The notes under the pieces: generated by a model | Seen by the model: only the letters and a program-made list of their open reading frames with translations | The model's database searches: none | What the model was told of the DNA's origin: nothing | NCBI GenBank assembly: GCA_902825945.1 | Contig: CADECY010000095.1 | Span: 1,030-37,198 of the forward strand | Direction: 5' to 3' | DNA from: an uncultured Acidobacteriota bacterium | GTDB taxonomy: Bacteria; Acidobacteriota; Terriglobia; Bryobacterales; Bryobacteraceae | DNA: 36,169 nt | In this document: one piece after another, positions 1 to 9,098 of the stretch | Layout: each line of letters begins with the position of its first letter | Position numbering within the stretch: the stretch's first letter is position 1 | Translations under genes and position numbers: made by a program

Positions 1-896
1 CGCGGGCGCTTTCCGGTCGCGAGTTCGAAGAGCATGAGACCGAGCGAATAGATGTCGCTACGCACGCCGGCTCCGAAGCCCGCCAGTTGCTCCGGACTCG
101 CATATTCCGGCGTCATGAGCGGCATGTGCGTTCCGATCATGACGGACGTGTTCGCACCCTCGGGATCAAGTATCTTGGCGATGCCGAAGTCGAGCAGCCG
201 CGGCATGCCTTCGTTGCTCACCAGAATGTTCGACGGCTTCAGATCGCGATGCACGACACGCTGGCCGTGCGCATACGCGACCGCCTCGCACACCCGCGAG
301 AACAGGCGGAGCCGATCCTTCAATCCGAGCGCGTGGCTGCCACAATAGCGATAGAGCGGCTCGCCTTCGACGTAGTCCATGACGAAGTACGGGAGCCCGC
401 CGGGTGTGGTTCCTCCGTCGAGCAGGCGAGCGATATAGGGATGATTGAGATCGGCGAGGATCTGGCGCTCTTGCAGGAAACGGTCCACGATGAACGCGTT
501 GTTCATTCCATGCCTGACAAGCTTGATCGCCGCCTTTTGCCGGAACGCACCGTCGGCCCGTTCCGCCAGGTAGACGGCGCCCATGCCGCCCTTGCCAATC
601 AACTCCGTGAGGCGAAACGGGCCCAGGCGCGTGCCGATCTGGCTTTCGCCGAGCGGAAGGGTTGCCGGATCGCCATCCCGCCCGTCTTCGGAGGCGAGCA
701 ACGACTGAAACTGCCGCGCGAGTTCCTCTCTACCCTGCCCCGCGCGAGCATCCCCGGCGATCAGTTCGCGGACTTGGGCCAGCAATGCTGGGTCGTTACC
801 GCATTGCTCGCGTAAGAACTCCTCTCGCGCCGTCTCTTCCATGTCGATCGCCGCGAGGAAGATTCGCTCGACGCGCTGCCAGAGCTCTTTGTCCAT
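1..896 (-). CDS. Serine/threonine protein kinase, N-terminal part (runs off the left edge)
   Basis: Reading the minus strand from an ATG at 894-896 gives an open frame of about 298 residues that continues past the window edge. After a roughly 90-residue N-terminal segment comes a eukaryotic-type kinase domain: glycine-rich loop GKGGMGAVY (residues 101-109), catalytic lysine in AIK (K125), HRDLKPSN (catalytic D218), DFGIAK (metal-binding D236), TPEYASPEQL activation segment, and SDIYSLGLMLFELATGKRP at the edge. The protein phosphorylates Ser/Thr on unknown partners; family members in Solibacter-type bacteria often carry a membrane segment and TPR or WD repeats after the kinase domain, but that part lies outside. 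The start is supported by the conserved opening MDKELWQRVERIF. GGAGGG lies directly against the ATG, too close for a normal ribosome site, and a TACAAT hexamer (908-913) sits 11 nt upstream, so the leader is probably very short. Confidence 0.95.
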   Translation of the reverse strand, partial: MDKELWQRVERIFLAAIDMEETAREEFLREQCGNDPALLAQVRELIAGDARAGQGREELARQFQSLLASEDGRDGDPATLPLGESQIGTRLGPFRLTELIGKGGMGAVYLAERADGAFRQKAAIKLVRHGMNNAFIVDRFLQERQILADLNHPYIARLLDGGTTPGGLPYFVMDYVEGEPLYRYCGSHALGLKDRLRLFSRVCEAVAYAHGQRVVHRDLKPSNILVSNEGMPRLLDFGIAKILDPEGANTSVMIGTHMPLMTPEYASPEQLAGFGAGVRSDIYSLGLMLFELATGKRP

Positions 897-907
897 CCCT
901 CCGCGCT

Positions 908-913
908 ATTGTA
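908..913 (-). promoter_or_regulatory. Putative -10 element of the kinase gene
   Basis: TACAAT on the minus strand, 11 nt before the kinase ATG. It matches the bacterial -10 consensus at five of six positions. No convincing -35 hexamer is seen 16-18 nt further upstream. Confidence 0.35.
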
Positions 914-1085
914 TCGCCTGGGCAGCGGGCGGCAGATTTTCGGTGGCCGAAGCCGCTGGTGCGACTATTCGCAAGTCGGGCAATCTTAGGCGCGGTACGT
1001 CTGACAGCCGCGCACGCCGCCTGGAATGGCCCCGGCCATTCTGGGCAACCAATGGCAACCACTTCACTGCAAGCCATTGAGAACG

Positions 1086-1160
1086 TGGTAGCGCTAACGG
1101 GATTCGAACCCGTATTTAAGCCTTGAGAGGGCTCCGTCCTAACCCTTAGACGATAGCGCC
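1086..1160 (-). tRNA. tRNA-Glu (anticodon CTC)
   Basis: The minus strand folds as a complete cloverleaf with encoded CCA. The acceptor stem pairs GGCGCTA with TAGCGCT, including a G1-U72 wobble, followed by discriminator A and CCA. The anticodon loop is CTCTCAA, giving anticodon CTC, which reads GAG (Glu). The T arm is ACGGGTTCGAATCCCGT. It lies between the kinase gene and the divergent esterase gene. A TATACT hexamer (1173-1178 on the minus strand) would place transcription start about 5 nt before the mature 5' end. No intron or missing arm is seen. Confidence 0.96.
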
Positions 1161-1172
1161 ACGGACACTGCC

Positions 1173-1178
1173 AGTATA
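1173..1178 (-). promoter_or_regulatory. Putative -10 element of the tRNA-Glu gene
   Basis: TATACT on the minus strand, 12 nt before the mature tRNA 5' end at 1160. The same A/T patch reads TATAAT on the plus strand (1175-1180), 21 nt before the ATG at 1202, so it may serve both directions. No clear -35 element is visible on either side. Confidence 0.35.
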
Positions 1179-1201
1179 ATACGAGACGGTCCTTTCGCGC
1201 C

Positions 1202-3061
1202 ATGCAATCTCGTACCTTCGCCCTCTTCGCCACGGCGGTGCTCGCCGCCCAGCAGTTCCCCGTCAAGATGCCGCCCGCGCATTCGCTCAGCGATGCCGAG
1301 CGTCAGCAGATCACCGGCAAGATCACCGAACTCGGCAAGCGCATTTCGCTAATGCGCGCAGGCAAGGCCTCCGCCGCTCTGATCGACGATGTCGACGTCT
1401 ACTACAAAGCCGCGCAGTGGATGTTGCGATACCCGGAGGAGATCTACAACAAGAGCTACGTTGGGCATGCGAATACGGTGCTCGATCGCGGAATCGCGCG
1501 GGCCAAGGAACTCGACGCCGGTAAGCCCTCGTGGCCCACGGCCAAGGGCGGACGTGTCGGGCGCGCCTACCGCTCGCGTGTCGATCAGAGCCTGCAACCC
1601 TATGCCGTCGCGATTCCGCCTTCGTACGATCCAGCGAAGCCCGCACGCCTCGACGTCGTGCTGCACGGCCGCGGCGCGACCCTCAGCGAAGTGAGCTTCC
1701 TCGCGCAACAGGAGTCGATCAAGCCGGAGACGATTCTGCCCGATCGAATCGAACTGCACGTCTTCGGACGCACGAACAACGCCTATCGCTGGTCCGGCGA
1801 GACCGACGTCTTCGAAGCGCTCGATTCCGTCCGTGCGCGGTACAAGATTGACCCGGCGAAGATCGCGCTTCGCGGTTTCTCGATGGGTGGTGCAGGCGCC
1901 TGGCACATCGGGCTACATTATCCGGATCGCTGGCGTGCGTTCGAAGCAGGCGCTGGCTTCAACGAAACGCGCAAGTACGCCAAGCAGGCGAATCCGCTCG
2001 AATATGTCGAACGGACGTGGCGCATCTACGACGCGGTGGACTACGCACGCAACGTCTTCGACATCCCCACTGTCGGCTACGGCGGCGAGGATGATGCTCA
2101 ATTGCAGGCGTCGGTCAACATTCAGAACCAGTTGAAGCAGGAAGCGATCAGTGGTTTGCGGGCGTTGTTTCTGGTTGGCCCGAAGACCGGCCACAGGTGG
2201 CATCCGGACTCCAAGCGCGAGTCCGACGCGTTCCTGGATCAGCATGTGAACTCGCCGTTGACCGATCCCGAGCGGATCTCGTTCGTTACCTACACGGCTC
2301 GATACAACCAATGCTTCTGGGTGACGATCGACGCGCTCGACCGCCACTACGAACGAACGGAAGTGGAAGGCAATCGCACGGGCCGCGAGGCCAAGCTCAC
2401 CACGAAGAACGTGCGGCGCTTGACACTGCGCGGGGTCGATTCGGCGGAGATCGACGGCCAGAAAGTGAGTGGGTCGTCGTTCGAGAAACGCAACGGAAAA
2501 TGGCAGCGTGCGAGCGGCCCGGTGGCGGGCAAGCGGCATGGCCTGCAGGGTCCGATCGACGACGCTTTCATGGAAGCCTTCGCCATCGTGAAGCCGACCG
2601 GCAAGGCATGGAACGCGGAATCCGCGCAGGCATCGGAAGCGCGGCGCGCGCGGTTCGAAGCCGAGTACTCGAAGTGGCTGCGCGCCGATCCGGTGGTGGT
2701 GGACGACAAAGACGTGAACGCGGCAATGGCGCGTTCGAAGCACCTGGTTCTGTTCGGCGATCCGTCGAGCAACGCCGTGATCAAGCGAATCGCGGCGAAG
2801 CTTCCCGTGAAATGGTCTCAGTCGAAGATCGAGATCGGCGGCAAGAGCTTTCCCTTCGCGGGCCATGTACTGGTGCTGATCTGTCCGAATCCCGAAGCGC
2901 CGGATCGATACGTTGTGATCAATAGCGGACACAGCTTCGGCGTGAAAGAGTTCCAGGGAACCAATGCGCTGCTCTTCCCGCGCCTCGGCGACTACGCGGT
3001 GCTCGACGCCGCGGGCAACGTGGTGACGGCCGGACTGTTCGGCGAGAACTGGCGGCCATGA
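1202..3061 (+). CDS. Exported serine hydrolase (prolyl-oligopeptidase/esterase fold)
   Basis: A 619-residue protein with a short Sec-type signal (residues 1 to about 16, FALFATAVLAA core). The alpha/beta hydrolase core includes LDVVLHGRGATLSE (oxyanion region, 150-163), the nucleophile elbow GFSMGG (S227), and candidate acid and base residues in YGGEDDAQ and GPKTGHRWHP. An N-terminal helical segment (about 25-110) and a C-terminal region of about 230 residues flank the core; the latter (WSQSKIEIGG, VLVLICPNP) resembles the tails of large secreted prolyl-oligopeptidase-like proteins. It probably cleaves ester or peptide bonds in the periplasm or outside the cell; the substrate is unknown. Its stop codon overlaps the next ATG by 4 nt (ATGA), so the two genes are translationally coupled. 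No Shine-Dalgarno site precedes the ATG. Confidence 0.88.
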   Translation: MQSRTFALFATAVLAAQQFPVKMPPAHSLSDAERQQITGKITELGKRISLMRAGKASAALIDDVDVYYKAAQWMLRYPEEIYNKSYVGHANTVLDRGIARAKELDAGKPSWPTAKGGRVGRAYRSRVDQSLQPYAVAIPPSYDPAKPARLDVVLHGRGATLSEVSFLAQQESIKPETILPDRIELHVFGRTNNAYRWSGETDVFEALDSVRARYKIDPAKIALRGFSMGGAGAWHIGLHYPDRWRAFEAGAGFNETRKYAKQANPLEYVERTWRIYDAVDYARNVFDIPTVGYGGEDDAQLQASVNIQNQLKQEAISGLRALFLVGPKTGHRWHPDSKRESDAFLDQHVNSPLTDPERISFVTYTARYNQCFWVTIDALDRHYERTEVEGNRTGREAKLTTKNVRRLTLRGVDSAEIDGQKVSGSSFEKRNGKWQRASGPVAGKRHGLQGPIDDAFMEAFAIVKPTGKAWNAESAQASEARRARFEAEYSKWLRADPVVVDDKDVNAAMARSKHLVLFGDPSSNAVIKRIAAKLPVKWSQSKIEIGGKSFPFAGHVLVLICPNPEAPDRYVVINSGHSFGVKEFQGTNALLFPRLGDYAVLDAAGNVVTAGLFGENWRP

Positions 3062-4707
3062 CGCGGCGCGATCTCCTCCTCACCGCGGCGGCGGCCGCGC
3101 AGACCGCGCGAGCCGAGTCCGAACGTCCGAGTCAGATTCTGACCAACGGCCGCATCTACGCCGCACCTGAAGGCGCGGGCTTTCGAACGGTCGAAGCGAT
3201 TGCGATCTCCGGGGAGAAGATCATCGCGGCTGGATCGAACGCGGAGATTCGCGCGCTCGCTGGCCCCGCAACCAAGGTCGTTGATCTCGGCGGCAAGCCC
3301 GTGGTACCCGGTTTCATCGACTCGCACACACACGTCGCCTCATCGGGGCTCAACCATCTCCGCAACGTCGACTGCGATTTCCGCTCGATCGCCGAGATTC
3401 AGGCCGCGATCCGCGCACGCGCCGCGCAGACTCCTGCTGGCGAGTGGATCTACGGCTTCAAGTACGATGACACGAAAACGCGCGAGGGGCGCAAGCTGAA
3501 TCGAACCGATCTCGACGCCGCGTCGCCCGACAGGCCGGTCATGATCGTGCACCGAGGCGGGCACACGGCCTTCGTCAACTCGGCTGCGCTGCGACAGCGC
3601 GACGTCCACGCGAAAACACCCGATCCGGCCGGCGGGCAGATCGCGCGAGACTCTTCTGGCCAGCCGAACGGCGAGTTGCGCGAAACTGCGCTCGGCATGT
3701 TCCGCTCGACTCCCAAGCCATACACCCGCTCCGACCGCCGAGAGGGCGTCCGCATCATGACGAAGATGTTCGCAAAGGCGGGTGTCACCTCCACGCATGA
3801 TGCCCTCGGTTCGCCGGACGATCTGCTCGCCTATCAGGACGCCCGTGAAAGCGGCGAGTTGTCGTGCCGCGTCTACTCGATGATCCACTATACCCACATC
3901 GACAAGATGATCGCGGCGGGCATCCGCACGGGTCTGGGCGACTCCTGGGTCCGTGTGGGCGGGGTCAAGCTGATGGCCGACGGTTCGATCTCCGAGCGGA
4001 CCGCGCGGCTGGTTCATCCTTTCGTGGGGCGGCCGAATGATTTCGGAATCATGGTCATGCCCGAGGCCGAACTCTATGAATGGGCCCGCAAGGCGCATCT
4101 CGCTGGTTGGCAGATCGGCACGCACGCCAATGGCGACGCCGGAATCGACATCGCGTTGAAGGTCTATGAGCGGCTCCAGCGCGAGCACCCGAAAAGCGAT
4201 CCACGCTTCCGGCTCGAACACTGCACTGTGATCAACGACGATCTGCTTCGCCGTATCAAGGCGCTCGACGCGATTCCGACACCCTTCTGGACCTACGTCT
4301 ATTATCACGGTGAGAAGATGCGCGAGTACGGGCCCGAACGATTGAATCGCATGTTCGCGATGCGCAGCTTTCTCGATCGCGGGATTCGCGTTGCGCCGGG
4401 ATCGGACTACGTGCCGGGCCCGTTCGAACCGATGATGGCCTTGCAGTCCTGCGTCACGCGTACCGACATCCACGGCACGGTGTGGGGCGCCGGGCAGAAG
4501 ATCAGCGTCGCCGATACGATTCGGGCGAGCACGCGCAACGGCGCATGGGCATCGTTCGAGGAGAACGCAAAGGGCACCCTCGAACCGGGCCGCTTGGCGG
4601 ACCTGGTGGTGCTGGGACGCGATCCGTTCACCGAGGATCCCTCAACGCTCGTGAAGATTCCGGTGGAGCGGACGATGATCGGCGGCCGCTGGGTCTACGA
4701 GTCGTAG
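3058..4707 (+). CDS. Amidohydrolase of the YtcJ type (Amidohydro_3), Tat-exported
   Basis: 549 residues. The N-terminus TRRDLLLTAAAAAQTARA is a compact Tat-like signal. The TIM-barrel metallohydrolase signatures follow in order: FIDSHTHV (H90, H92), VGGVKLMADGS (the Lys that is often carbamylated), IGTHANGDAGIDIAL, FRLEHCTVIND and VAPGSDYVPGPFEP (metal-binding Asp). The end, GTLEPGRLADLVVLGRDPF, is the beta-sandwich closure typical of this superfamily. Family members hydrolyse cyclic amides, N-acyl groups or formamides with a mono- or binuclear metal centre; the substrate cannot be told from sequence. The gene overlaps the upstream hydrolase gene by 4 nt, so the pair probably processes a common extracellular substrate. 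Confidence 0.92.
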   Translation: MTRRDLLLTAAAAAQTARAESERPSQILTNGRIYAAPEGAGFRTVEAIAISGEKIIAAGSNAEIRALAGPATKVVDLGGKPVVPGFIDSHTHVASSGLNHLRNVDCDFRSIAEIQAAIRARAAQTPAGEWIYGFKYDDTKTREGRKLNRTDLDAASPDRPVMIVHRGGHTAFVNSAALRQRDVHAKTPDPAGGQIARDSSGQPNGELRETALGMFRSTPKPYTRSDRREGVRIMTKMFAKAGVTSTHDALGSPDDLLAYQDARESGELSCRVYSMIHYTHIDKMIAAGIRTGLGDSWVRVGGVKLMADGSISERTARLVHPFVGRPNDFGIMVMPEAELYEWARKAHLAGWQIGTHANGDAGIDIALKVYERLQREHPKSDPRFRLEHCTVINDDLLRRIKALDAIPTPFWTYVYYHGEKMREYGPERLNRMFAMRSFLDRGIRVAPGSDYVPGPFEPMMALQSCVTRTDIHGTVWGAGQKISVADTIRASTRNGAWASFEENAKGTLEPGRLADLVVLGRDPFTEDPSTLVKIPVERTMIGGRWVYES

Positions 4708-4743
4708 CCGGCTATCTCGATCGAACCCAGATCTGTCTCATGC

Positions 4744-4749
4744 TACGAT
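4744..4749 (+). promoter_or_regulatory. Putative -10 element giving a leaderless efflux operon transcript
   Basis: TACGAT lies 7 nt before the GTG start of the ABC ATPase. This spacing puts transcription start at or next to the start codon. A weak TCGAAC at 4721-4726 sits 17 nt upstream. Confidence 0.4.
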
Positions 4750-4756
4750 CGAAGCA

Positions 4757-5479
4757 GTGCGCGGCTCTGACCAACCCGAGGCCGTATTCTCCGCGCGCGG
4801 CGTGACGAAGGTTTACGACATGGGCGAAGTCCAGGTCCACGCCCTGCGGGGCGCTGATCTCGACCTTTACGCCGGGGAGATGATGGTGCTGCTCGGCCCA
4901 TCCGGAAGCGGCAAGTCCACCCTGCTGAACATCCTGGGAGGGCTCGATCGCGCCTCGGGCGGTTCGGTGATGTATGGCCGGCTGGACATTACACGCGCCT
5001 CCGAGAAGGAGCTCACCAGTTACCGGCGCAAGTATGTCGGATTCGTGTTCCAGTTCTACAACCTGATCCCGAGCCTCACGGCGAAAGAGAACGTGGCGGC
5101 GGTAACCGAGATCGCCGAGAGGCCGATGAAGCCCGAAGAGGCTCTCGAACTAGTCGGCCTCGGTGACCGAATGAATCACTTCCCTTCCCAGCTTTCCGGC
5201 GGACAGCAGCAACGCGTCGCCATCGCCCGCGCGATCGCCAAGCGCCCCTCGGTGCTGTTGTGTGATGAGCCGACCGGCGCCCTCGATTCGGAAACCGGGG
5301 TGGTGGTGCTCGAGGCGATCGAACGGGTGAATCGCGAACTCGGCGCGGCCACCGCGGTGATCACGCACAACGCCGACATCGCGGGCATGGCCGATCGCGT
5401 GGTCCACATGAGCAACGGGCTCGTGGGCACCGTCGAAGTCAACAAGACCCGCAAGAGCCCCCGCGAGTTGCACTGGTAG
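4757..5479 (+). CDS. ABC transporter ATP-binding protein, MacB/LolD class
   Basis: 240 residues with all motifs of an active ATPase: Walker A GPSGSGKST (47-55), Q-loop VFQFYNL (Q99), signature LSGGQQQR (146-153), Walker B VLLCDEPTGALD (D170, E171), and switch His in ITHNADIA. The phrases GLDRASGGSV and VFQFYNLIPSLTAKEN place it in the MacB/LolD/FtsE group, which powers mechanotransmission rather than simple import. It forms a cluster with an FtsX-type permease (3 nt downstream) and a periplasmic adaptor. It starts with GTG and has no Shine-Dalgarno site; the TACGAT hexamer 7 nt upstream suggests leaderless translation. Confidence 0.95.
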   Translation: MRGSDQPEAVFSARGVTKVYDMGEVQVHALRGADLDLYAGEMMVLLGPSGSGKSTLLNILGGLDRASGGSVMYGRLDITRASEKELTSYRRKYVGFVFQFYNLIPSLTAKENVAAVTEIAERPMKPEEALELVGLGDRMNHFPSQLSGGQQQRVAIARAIAKRPSVLLCDEPTGALDSETGVVVLEAIERVNRELGAATAVITHNADIAGMADRVVHMSNGLVGTVEVNKTRKSPRELHW

Positions 5480-5482
5480 CCG

Positions 5483-7843
5483 ATGCGCGCGCTCGACATC
5501 AAGCTCTTCCGCGACCTGTGGGGAATGAAAGGGCAAACGCTCGCGATTGCCGCGGTGCTGGCCGCGGGCATCGCCACCTACGTACTCGCGGCGAGCACGC
5601 TCGATTCGCTGATGCGAACCCAGTCGAGTCTCTATGCCGAGTTCCGCTTTCCGGATCTCTTCTCGGCGTTGAAGCGCGCGCCGGAGAGCGTGGCCGAGCG
5701 TGTGGCAATGATTCCGGGCGTGCAGATGGTGGAGACGCGTGTGGTGGCACCGGCCAACATGGAACTCGACGGTTTCGATCAACCGGTTTCCGGCCAGATC
5801 GTGTCGCTGCCCGAAGGTCCGCCCGTGCTGAACGTTCTCCATATTCGCGCGGGCCGGCTGCCGGAAACCGGCCGCGAACGCGAGGTGGTGATCAGCGATG
5901 GCTTTGCCATGGCACACAAGATCCGGCCTGGCGGAACCATTCGCGCGACTATCAACGGACGCCGGCGCGTGTTCGAAATCGTAGGCGTCGTCTCGACGCC
6001 GGAGTTCATTTATCAACTCTCGCCCGGCGCCATCGTGCCTGACTTCAAGACCTACGCGATCCTCTGGATGCACCGCAAGCCGCTCGAGGCGGCCTACAAC
6101 ATGACCGGCGCGTTCAATCAGGTGGCGGCGACGCTTTCACCTGGCACGCGCGTCGAAGACGCGGTGTTGGCCCTCGACGAAATCTTGCGTCAGTATGGCG
6201 GACTCGGGGCGCATGGGCGCAAGGACCAGATCTCCCACCGCTACCTTTCGGAAGAGTTCCGGCAACTCGACAGCATGGCGCGCATGTTTCCGGCGATTTT
6301 CCTTTCGGTGGCGGCGTTCCTGCTGAACGTGGTGATGAGCCGCTTGATGGCGACTCAGCGTGGACAGATCGCGACTCTCAAGGCGTTCGGATACACCACA
6401 TTCTCGATCGCCACGCACTTCATCAAGCTCTCGCTCGTGATCGTGACGATCGGAATGGCACTCGGGCTCGCGGGCGGCGCGTGGCTCGGCCGCGGCCTGG
6501 CGAACCTCTATATGGACGTCTACCGCTTCCCCTATCTCGACTTCGCGATCCGCCCCGGCGTCGTGAGTGTGTCGGCTCTCGTCAGTATCGGATGCGCCAT
6601 CGCGGGCGCGCTGTTCACCGTGATGAGCGCTTCGCGAGAATCTCCCGCCGTCGCGATGCAGCCGCAGGCGCCGTCCTCCTACCGGCTCAGCCTCATCGAG
6701 CGATCGGGAATCGGTCGCTGGCTCTCGCAGCCGACGCGGATGATCTTTCGCAACATCGAGCGGCGGCCCGTGAAGTCGATCCTTTCGATCGTCGGCGTGG
6801 GCTTCTCCACGGCGATACTGGTTCTCGGCAACTTCTGGGGCGACGCGGTGGACTTCATGGTATTCGCGCAACTCCGGCGCGCGCAGTTGGACGACCTCTC
6901 GGTCACCTTCGTCGCGCCGGTGTCCAGTCGCGCTCTCTATTCGCTCATGAGCCTGCCCGGTGTGACACACGCCGAGGCAACCCGGGCTGTTGCTTCGCGC
7001 CTGCGATTCGAGCACCGGACCTACCGCACCGCGATCCAAGGCGTCGAGCCCGGCGGCGCTTTGAAACGCCTGCTCGACCGCGATTTGCGTCCCGTGGAGG
7101 TGCCCGCGGACGGCGTGCTGCTGACCGATTACCTCGCTCGGATGCTCGGGGTACGGCCGGGCGATATGCTCACCGTCGAATTGCTCGAGGGAAATCGCGC
7201 TGTGCGACAACTTCCCGTGGCGGGCGTCGTCAGCGAGTACATCGGCGTCGCCGCCTACATGCGGCGCGATTCGCTGAACCGGTTTCTGCGCGAAGGCGAT
7301 GTCGCCACCGGAGCGCTGCTGGCCGCCGACATGAGCAAAGCATCCGTGATTTACGCGAAGCTGAAAGAGATGCCCGTCGTGGCCGGATCGGCCGCGCGTA
7401 TGCAGGTGCTCACTAGCTTTTACGAAACCCTGGCGAAACAAATGTTGACCTTCGCGTTCTTCAACACGCTCCTCGCATCGACGATCGCGATCGGTGTCGT
7501 CTACAACACCGCCCGTATCACGCTGAGCGAGCGCAGCCGCGAATTGGCCAGCCTCCGCGTCCTCGGCTACACGCGCGGCGAAGTCTCCTACATTCTGCTC
7601 GGAGAACTCGCGGTGCTCGTGTTCGCGGCGATCCCGTTCGGGCTCGCGCTCGGTTACGCTCTCGCGAAAGTGATGGCCGAGGAGTCCAGCACCGAACTGT
7701 TCCGGATTCCCGTGGTCTTGGAGCCATCCACGTACGCGTTCGGCGCGCTGGTGGTGATGCTCGCGACGGTCGTCTCGGCGCTGCTGGTGCGGCGCCGCGT
7801 CGATCACCTGGATCTAGTCGAAGTCCTGAAGGCGAGGGAGTAA
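5483..7843 (+). CDS. ABC transporter permease with two FtsX domains
   Basis: 786 residues in a duplicated FtsX layout. Each half has an initial membrane helix (about 17-38 and about 430-450), a periplasmic MacB-like domain, then a three-helix FtsX block (about 265-395 and about 665-780). Recurring phrases such as ATLKAFGYTTFSIATHF and LASLRVLGYTRGEVSYI mark the equivalent coupling helices. It would be the inner-membrane partner of the ATPase encoded just upstream and of the adaptor 4 nt downstream, together a tripartite efflux or lipid/lipoprotein-handling pump. The substrate is not evident. An outer-membrane TolC-type protein is absent from the window. Confidence 0.93.
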   Translation: MRALDIKLFRDLWGMKGQTLAIAAVLAAGIATYVLAASTLDSLMRTQSSLYAEFRFPDLFSALKRAPESVAERVAMIPGVQMVETRVVAPANMELDGFDQPVSGQIVSLPEGPPVLNVLHIRAGRLPETGREREVVISDGFAMAHKIRPGGTIRATINGRRRVFEIVGVVSTPEFIYQLSPGAIVPDFKTYAILWMHRKPLEAAYNMTGAFNQVAATLSPGTRVEDAVLALDEILRQYGGLGAHGRKDQISHRYLSEEFRQLDSMARMFPAIFLSVAAFLLNVVMSRLMATQRGQIATLKAFGYTTFSIATHFIKLSLVIVTIGMALGLAGGAWLGRGLANLYMDVYRFPYLDFAIRPGVVSVSALVSIGCAIAGALFTVMSASRESPAVAMQPQAPSSYRLSLIERSGIGRWLSQPTRMIFRNIERRPVKSILSIVGVGFSTAILVLGNFWGDAVDFMVFAQLRRAQLDDLSVTFVAPVSSRALYSLMSLPGVTHAEATRAVASRLRFEHRTYRTAIQGVEPGGALKRLLDRDLRPVEVPADGVLLTDYLARMLGVRPGDMLTVELLEGNRAVRQLPVAGVVSEYIGVAAYMRRDSLNRFLREGDVATGALLAADMSKASVIYAKLKEMPVVAGSAARMQVLTSFYETLAKQMLTFAFFNTLLASTIAIGVVYNTARITLSERSRELASLRVLGYTRGEVSYILLGELAVLVFAAIPFGLALGYALAKVMAEESSTELFRIPVVLEPSTYAFGALVVMLATVVSALLVRRRVDHLDLVEVLKARE

Positions 7844-7847
7844 GGGA

Positions 7848-9083
7848 GTGCAGTGGAAACGCTGGTTGTGGATCGCGGTGCTCGGCGGAATCGCCGCCGC
7901 TGGCGTGTTTCTCGGATTCCGGCAGCAACCGGTTCCGGTGGAGACGGCCCGCGTTGAGTTCGGAACGATGCGCGTGACCGTTGAGGAAGAAGGTAAGACG
8001 CGGTTGCGATCGCGATATATCGTCTCGGCGCCGGTGGCCGGCTATGTTCGCCGCCTTCGTTGGAAGGCCGGTGACTCCGTAGGAAGCGGCGAAGTGATCG
8101 CGGTTCTCGAACCTCCGAAGTCCGTGGTGCTCGATCCGCGAACCCGGGACCAGAACGAAGCCCGGGTCAACACCGCGGAGGCCGCGCTGGCGGTGTCCGA
8201 GGCTCGCGTCAAGACCGCCGACGGGCAGACGCGCGTCACGCAAGCCGATCTCGACTATTGGCGCAAGCAACGCGACCGCGAGGACGGACTGCGGAGATCT
8301 GGCGACATCGCGCAGGAGCGCTTCGACAAGACAGTGAGCGAGGTGACGCGTCTGGAAGCGACGCTCGCCGCCGCCGAACGTTCGGTGCAAGCCGCGCGCG
8401 CCGAGGTGGAAAGCGCCCGCGCGGAACTCGCCGCGGCCCGCACCGCGCTCCGCCCCGCTCAGGTGAATGCCTCGGGCGGCGGTGAACTGGTGAACGTCAT
8501 CGCACCGGCCGGCGGACGCGTGATTCGCGTGGTGCGGGAAAGCGAAGGTGTCGTAGGTCCGGGCGAAGCGCTCATCGAAATCGGCAACGCCAACGCGCTC
8601 GAGGTTTCGGTCGAAGTGCTCTCGCCCGACGCGGTGAAGATCGCACCCGGCACGCGCGTGCTTCTGTCGCGCTGGGGTGGCGACAAACCGCTCGAGGCTC
8701 TTGTTCGCGTCGTCGAACCGGGCGGGTTCACGAAGCTCTCCGCGCTCGGCGTGGAAGAGCAGCGGGTCCGCGTGGTGGCTGATATCGTCTCGCCCGAATC
8801 GGAATGGTCACGCTTGGGTGATGGTTATCGTGTCGAGGCAGCGTTCGTGCTGTGGGAGAGCGATCGCGCACTGCGAATTCCGGCGAACTCCGTCTTCCGT
8901 CAGGGTGACGCTTGGGCCGTGTTCGCCGTGGAAGGCGGCTTCGCGCACCGCCGCGAGATCACGATCGGACAACGCAACGGACTGCTCGTCGAGATCGCCG
9001 CCGGCCTGAAGGAAGGCGATCTCGTCGTCGCGCATCCGGACGACACAGTGAAAGACGGACTGCCGGTCGCAGGGTCGAAGTAG
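7848..9083 (+). CDS. Periplasmic adaptor (HlyD/RND-type membrane fusion protein)
   Basis: 411 residues. A single N-terminal anchor (WLWIAVLGGIAAAGVFLGF) is followed by a barrel-sandwich half (YIVSAPVAGYVRRLRWKAGDSV), a long alpha-hairpin coiled coil (about 105-200, rich in Ala, Glu and Arg), the second sandwich half (VIAPAGGRVIRVVRESEGVV) and beta-barrel/membrane-proximal domains (IPANSVFRQGDAWAVFAVEGG, KEGDLVVAHPDD). This is the standard adaptor architecture bridging an inner-membrane pump to an outer-membrane channel. The start is GTG, with a purine-rich GGCGAGGGAG stretch at the end of the permease gene acting as ribosome site. It is the last gene of the efflux operon. Confidence 0.93.
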   Translation: MQWKRWLWIAVLGGIAAAGVFLGFRQQPVPVETARVEFGTMRVTVEEEGKTRLRSRYIVSAPVAGYVRRLRWKAGDSVGSGEVIAVLEPPKSVVLDPRTRDQNEARVNTAEAALAVSEARVKTADGQTRVTQADLDYWRKQRDREDGLRRSGDIAQERFDKTVSEVTRLEATLAAAERSVQAARAEVESARAELAAARTALRPAQVNASGGGELVNVIAPAGGRVIRVVRESEGVVGPGEALIEIGNANALEVSVEVLSPDAVKIAPGTRVLLSRWGGDKPLEALVRVVEPGGFTKLSALGVEEQRVRVVADIVSPESEWSRLGDGYRVEAAFVLWESDRALRIPANSVFRQGDAWAVFAVEGGFAHRREITIGQRNGLLVEIAAGLKEGDLVVAHPDDTVKDGLPVAGSK

Positions 9084-9092
9084 CGCCTGAGG

Positions 9093-9098
9093 TATCAT
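9093..9098 (+). promoter_or_regulatory. Putative -10 element before the DUF1592 cytochrome gene
   Basis: TATCAT lies 7 nt before the ATG at 9106, the same arrangement as at 4744. It overlaps the alternative ATG at 9097, which could then not be used on a transcript from this promoter. Confidence 0.35.

Noticed and set aside
6137..7807. Long minus-strand frame (556 codons) opposite the FtsX permease gene
   Set aside because: Arg/His/Asp-rich composition and full overlap with a well-supported permease gene mark it as an antisense shadow of GC-rich coding DNA.
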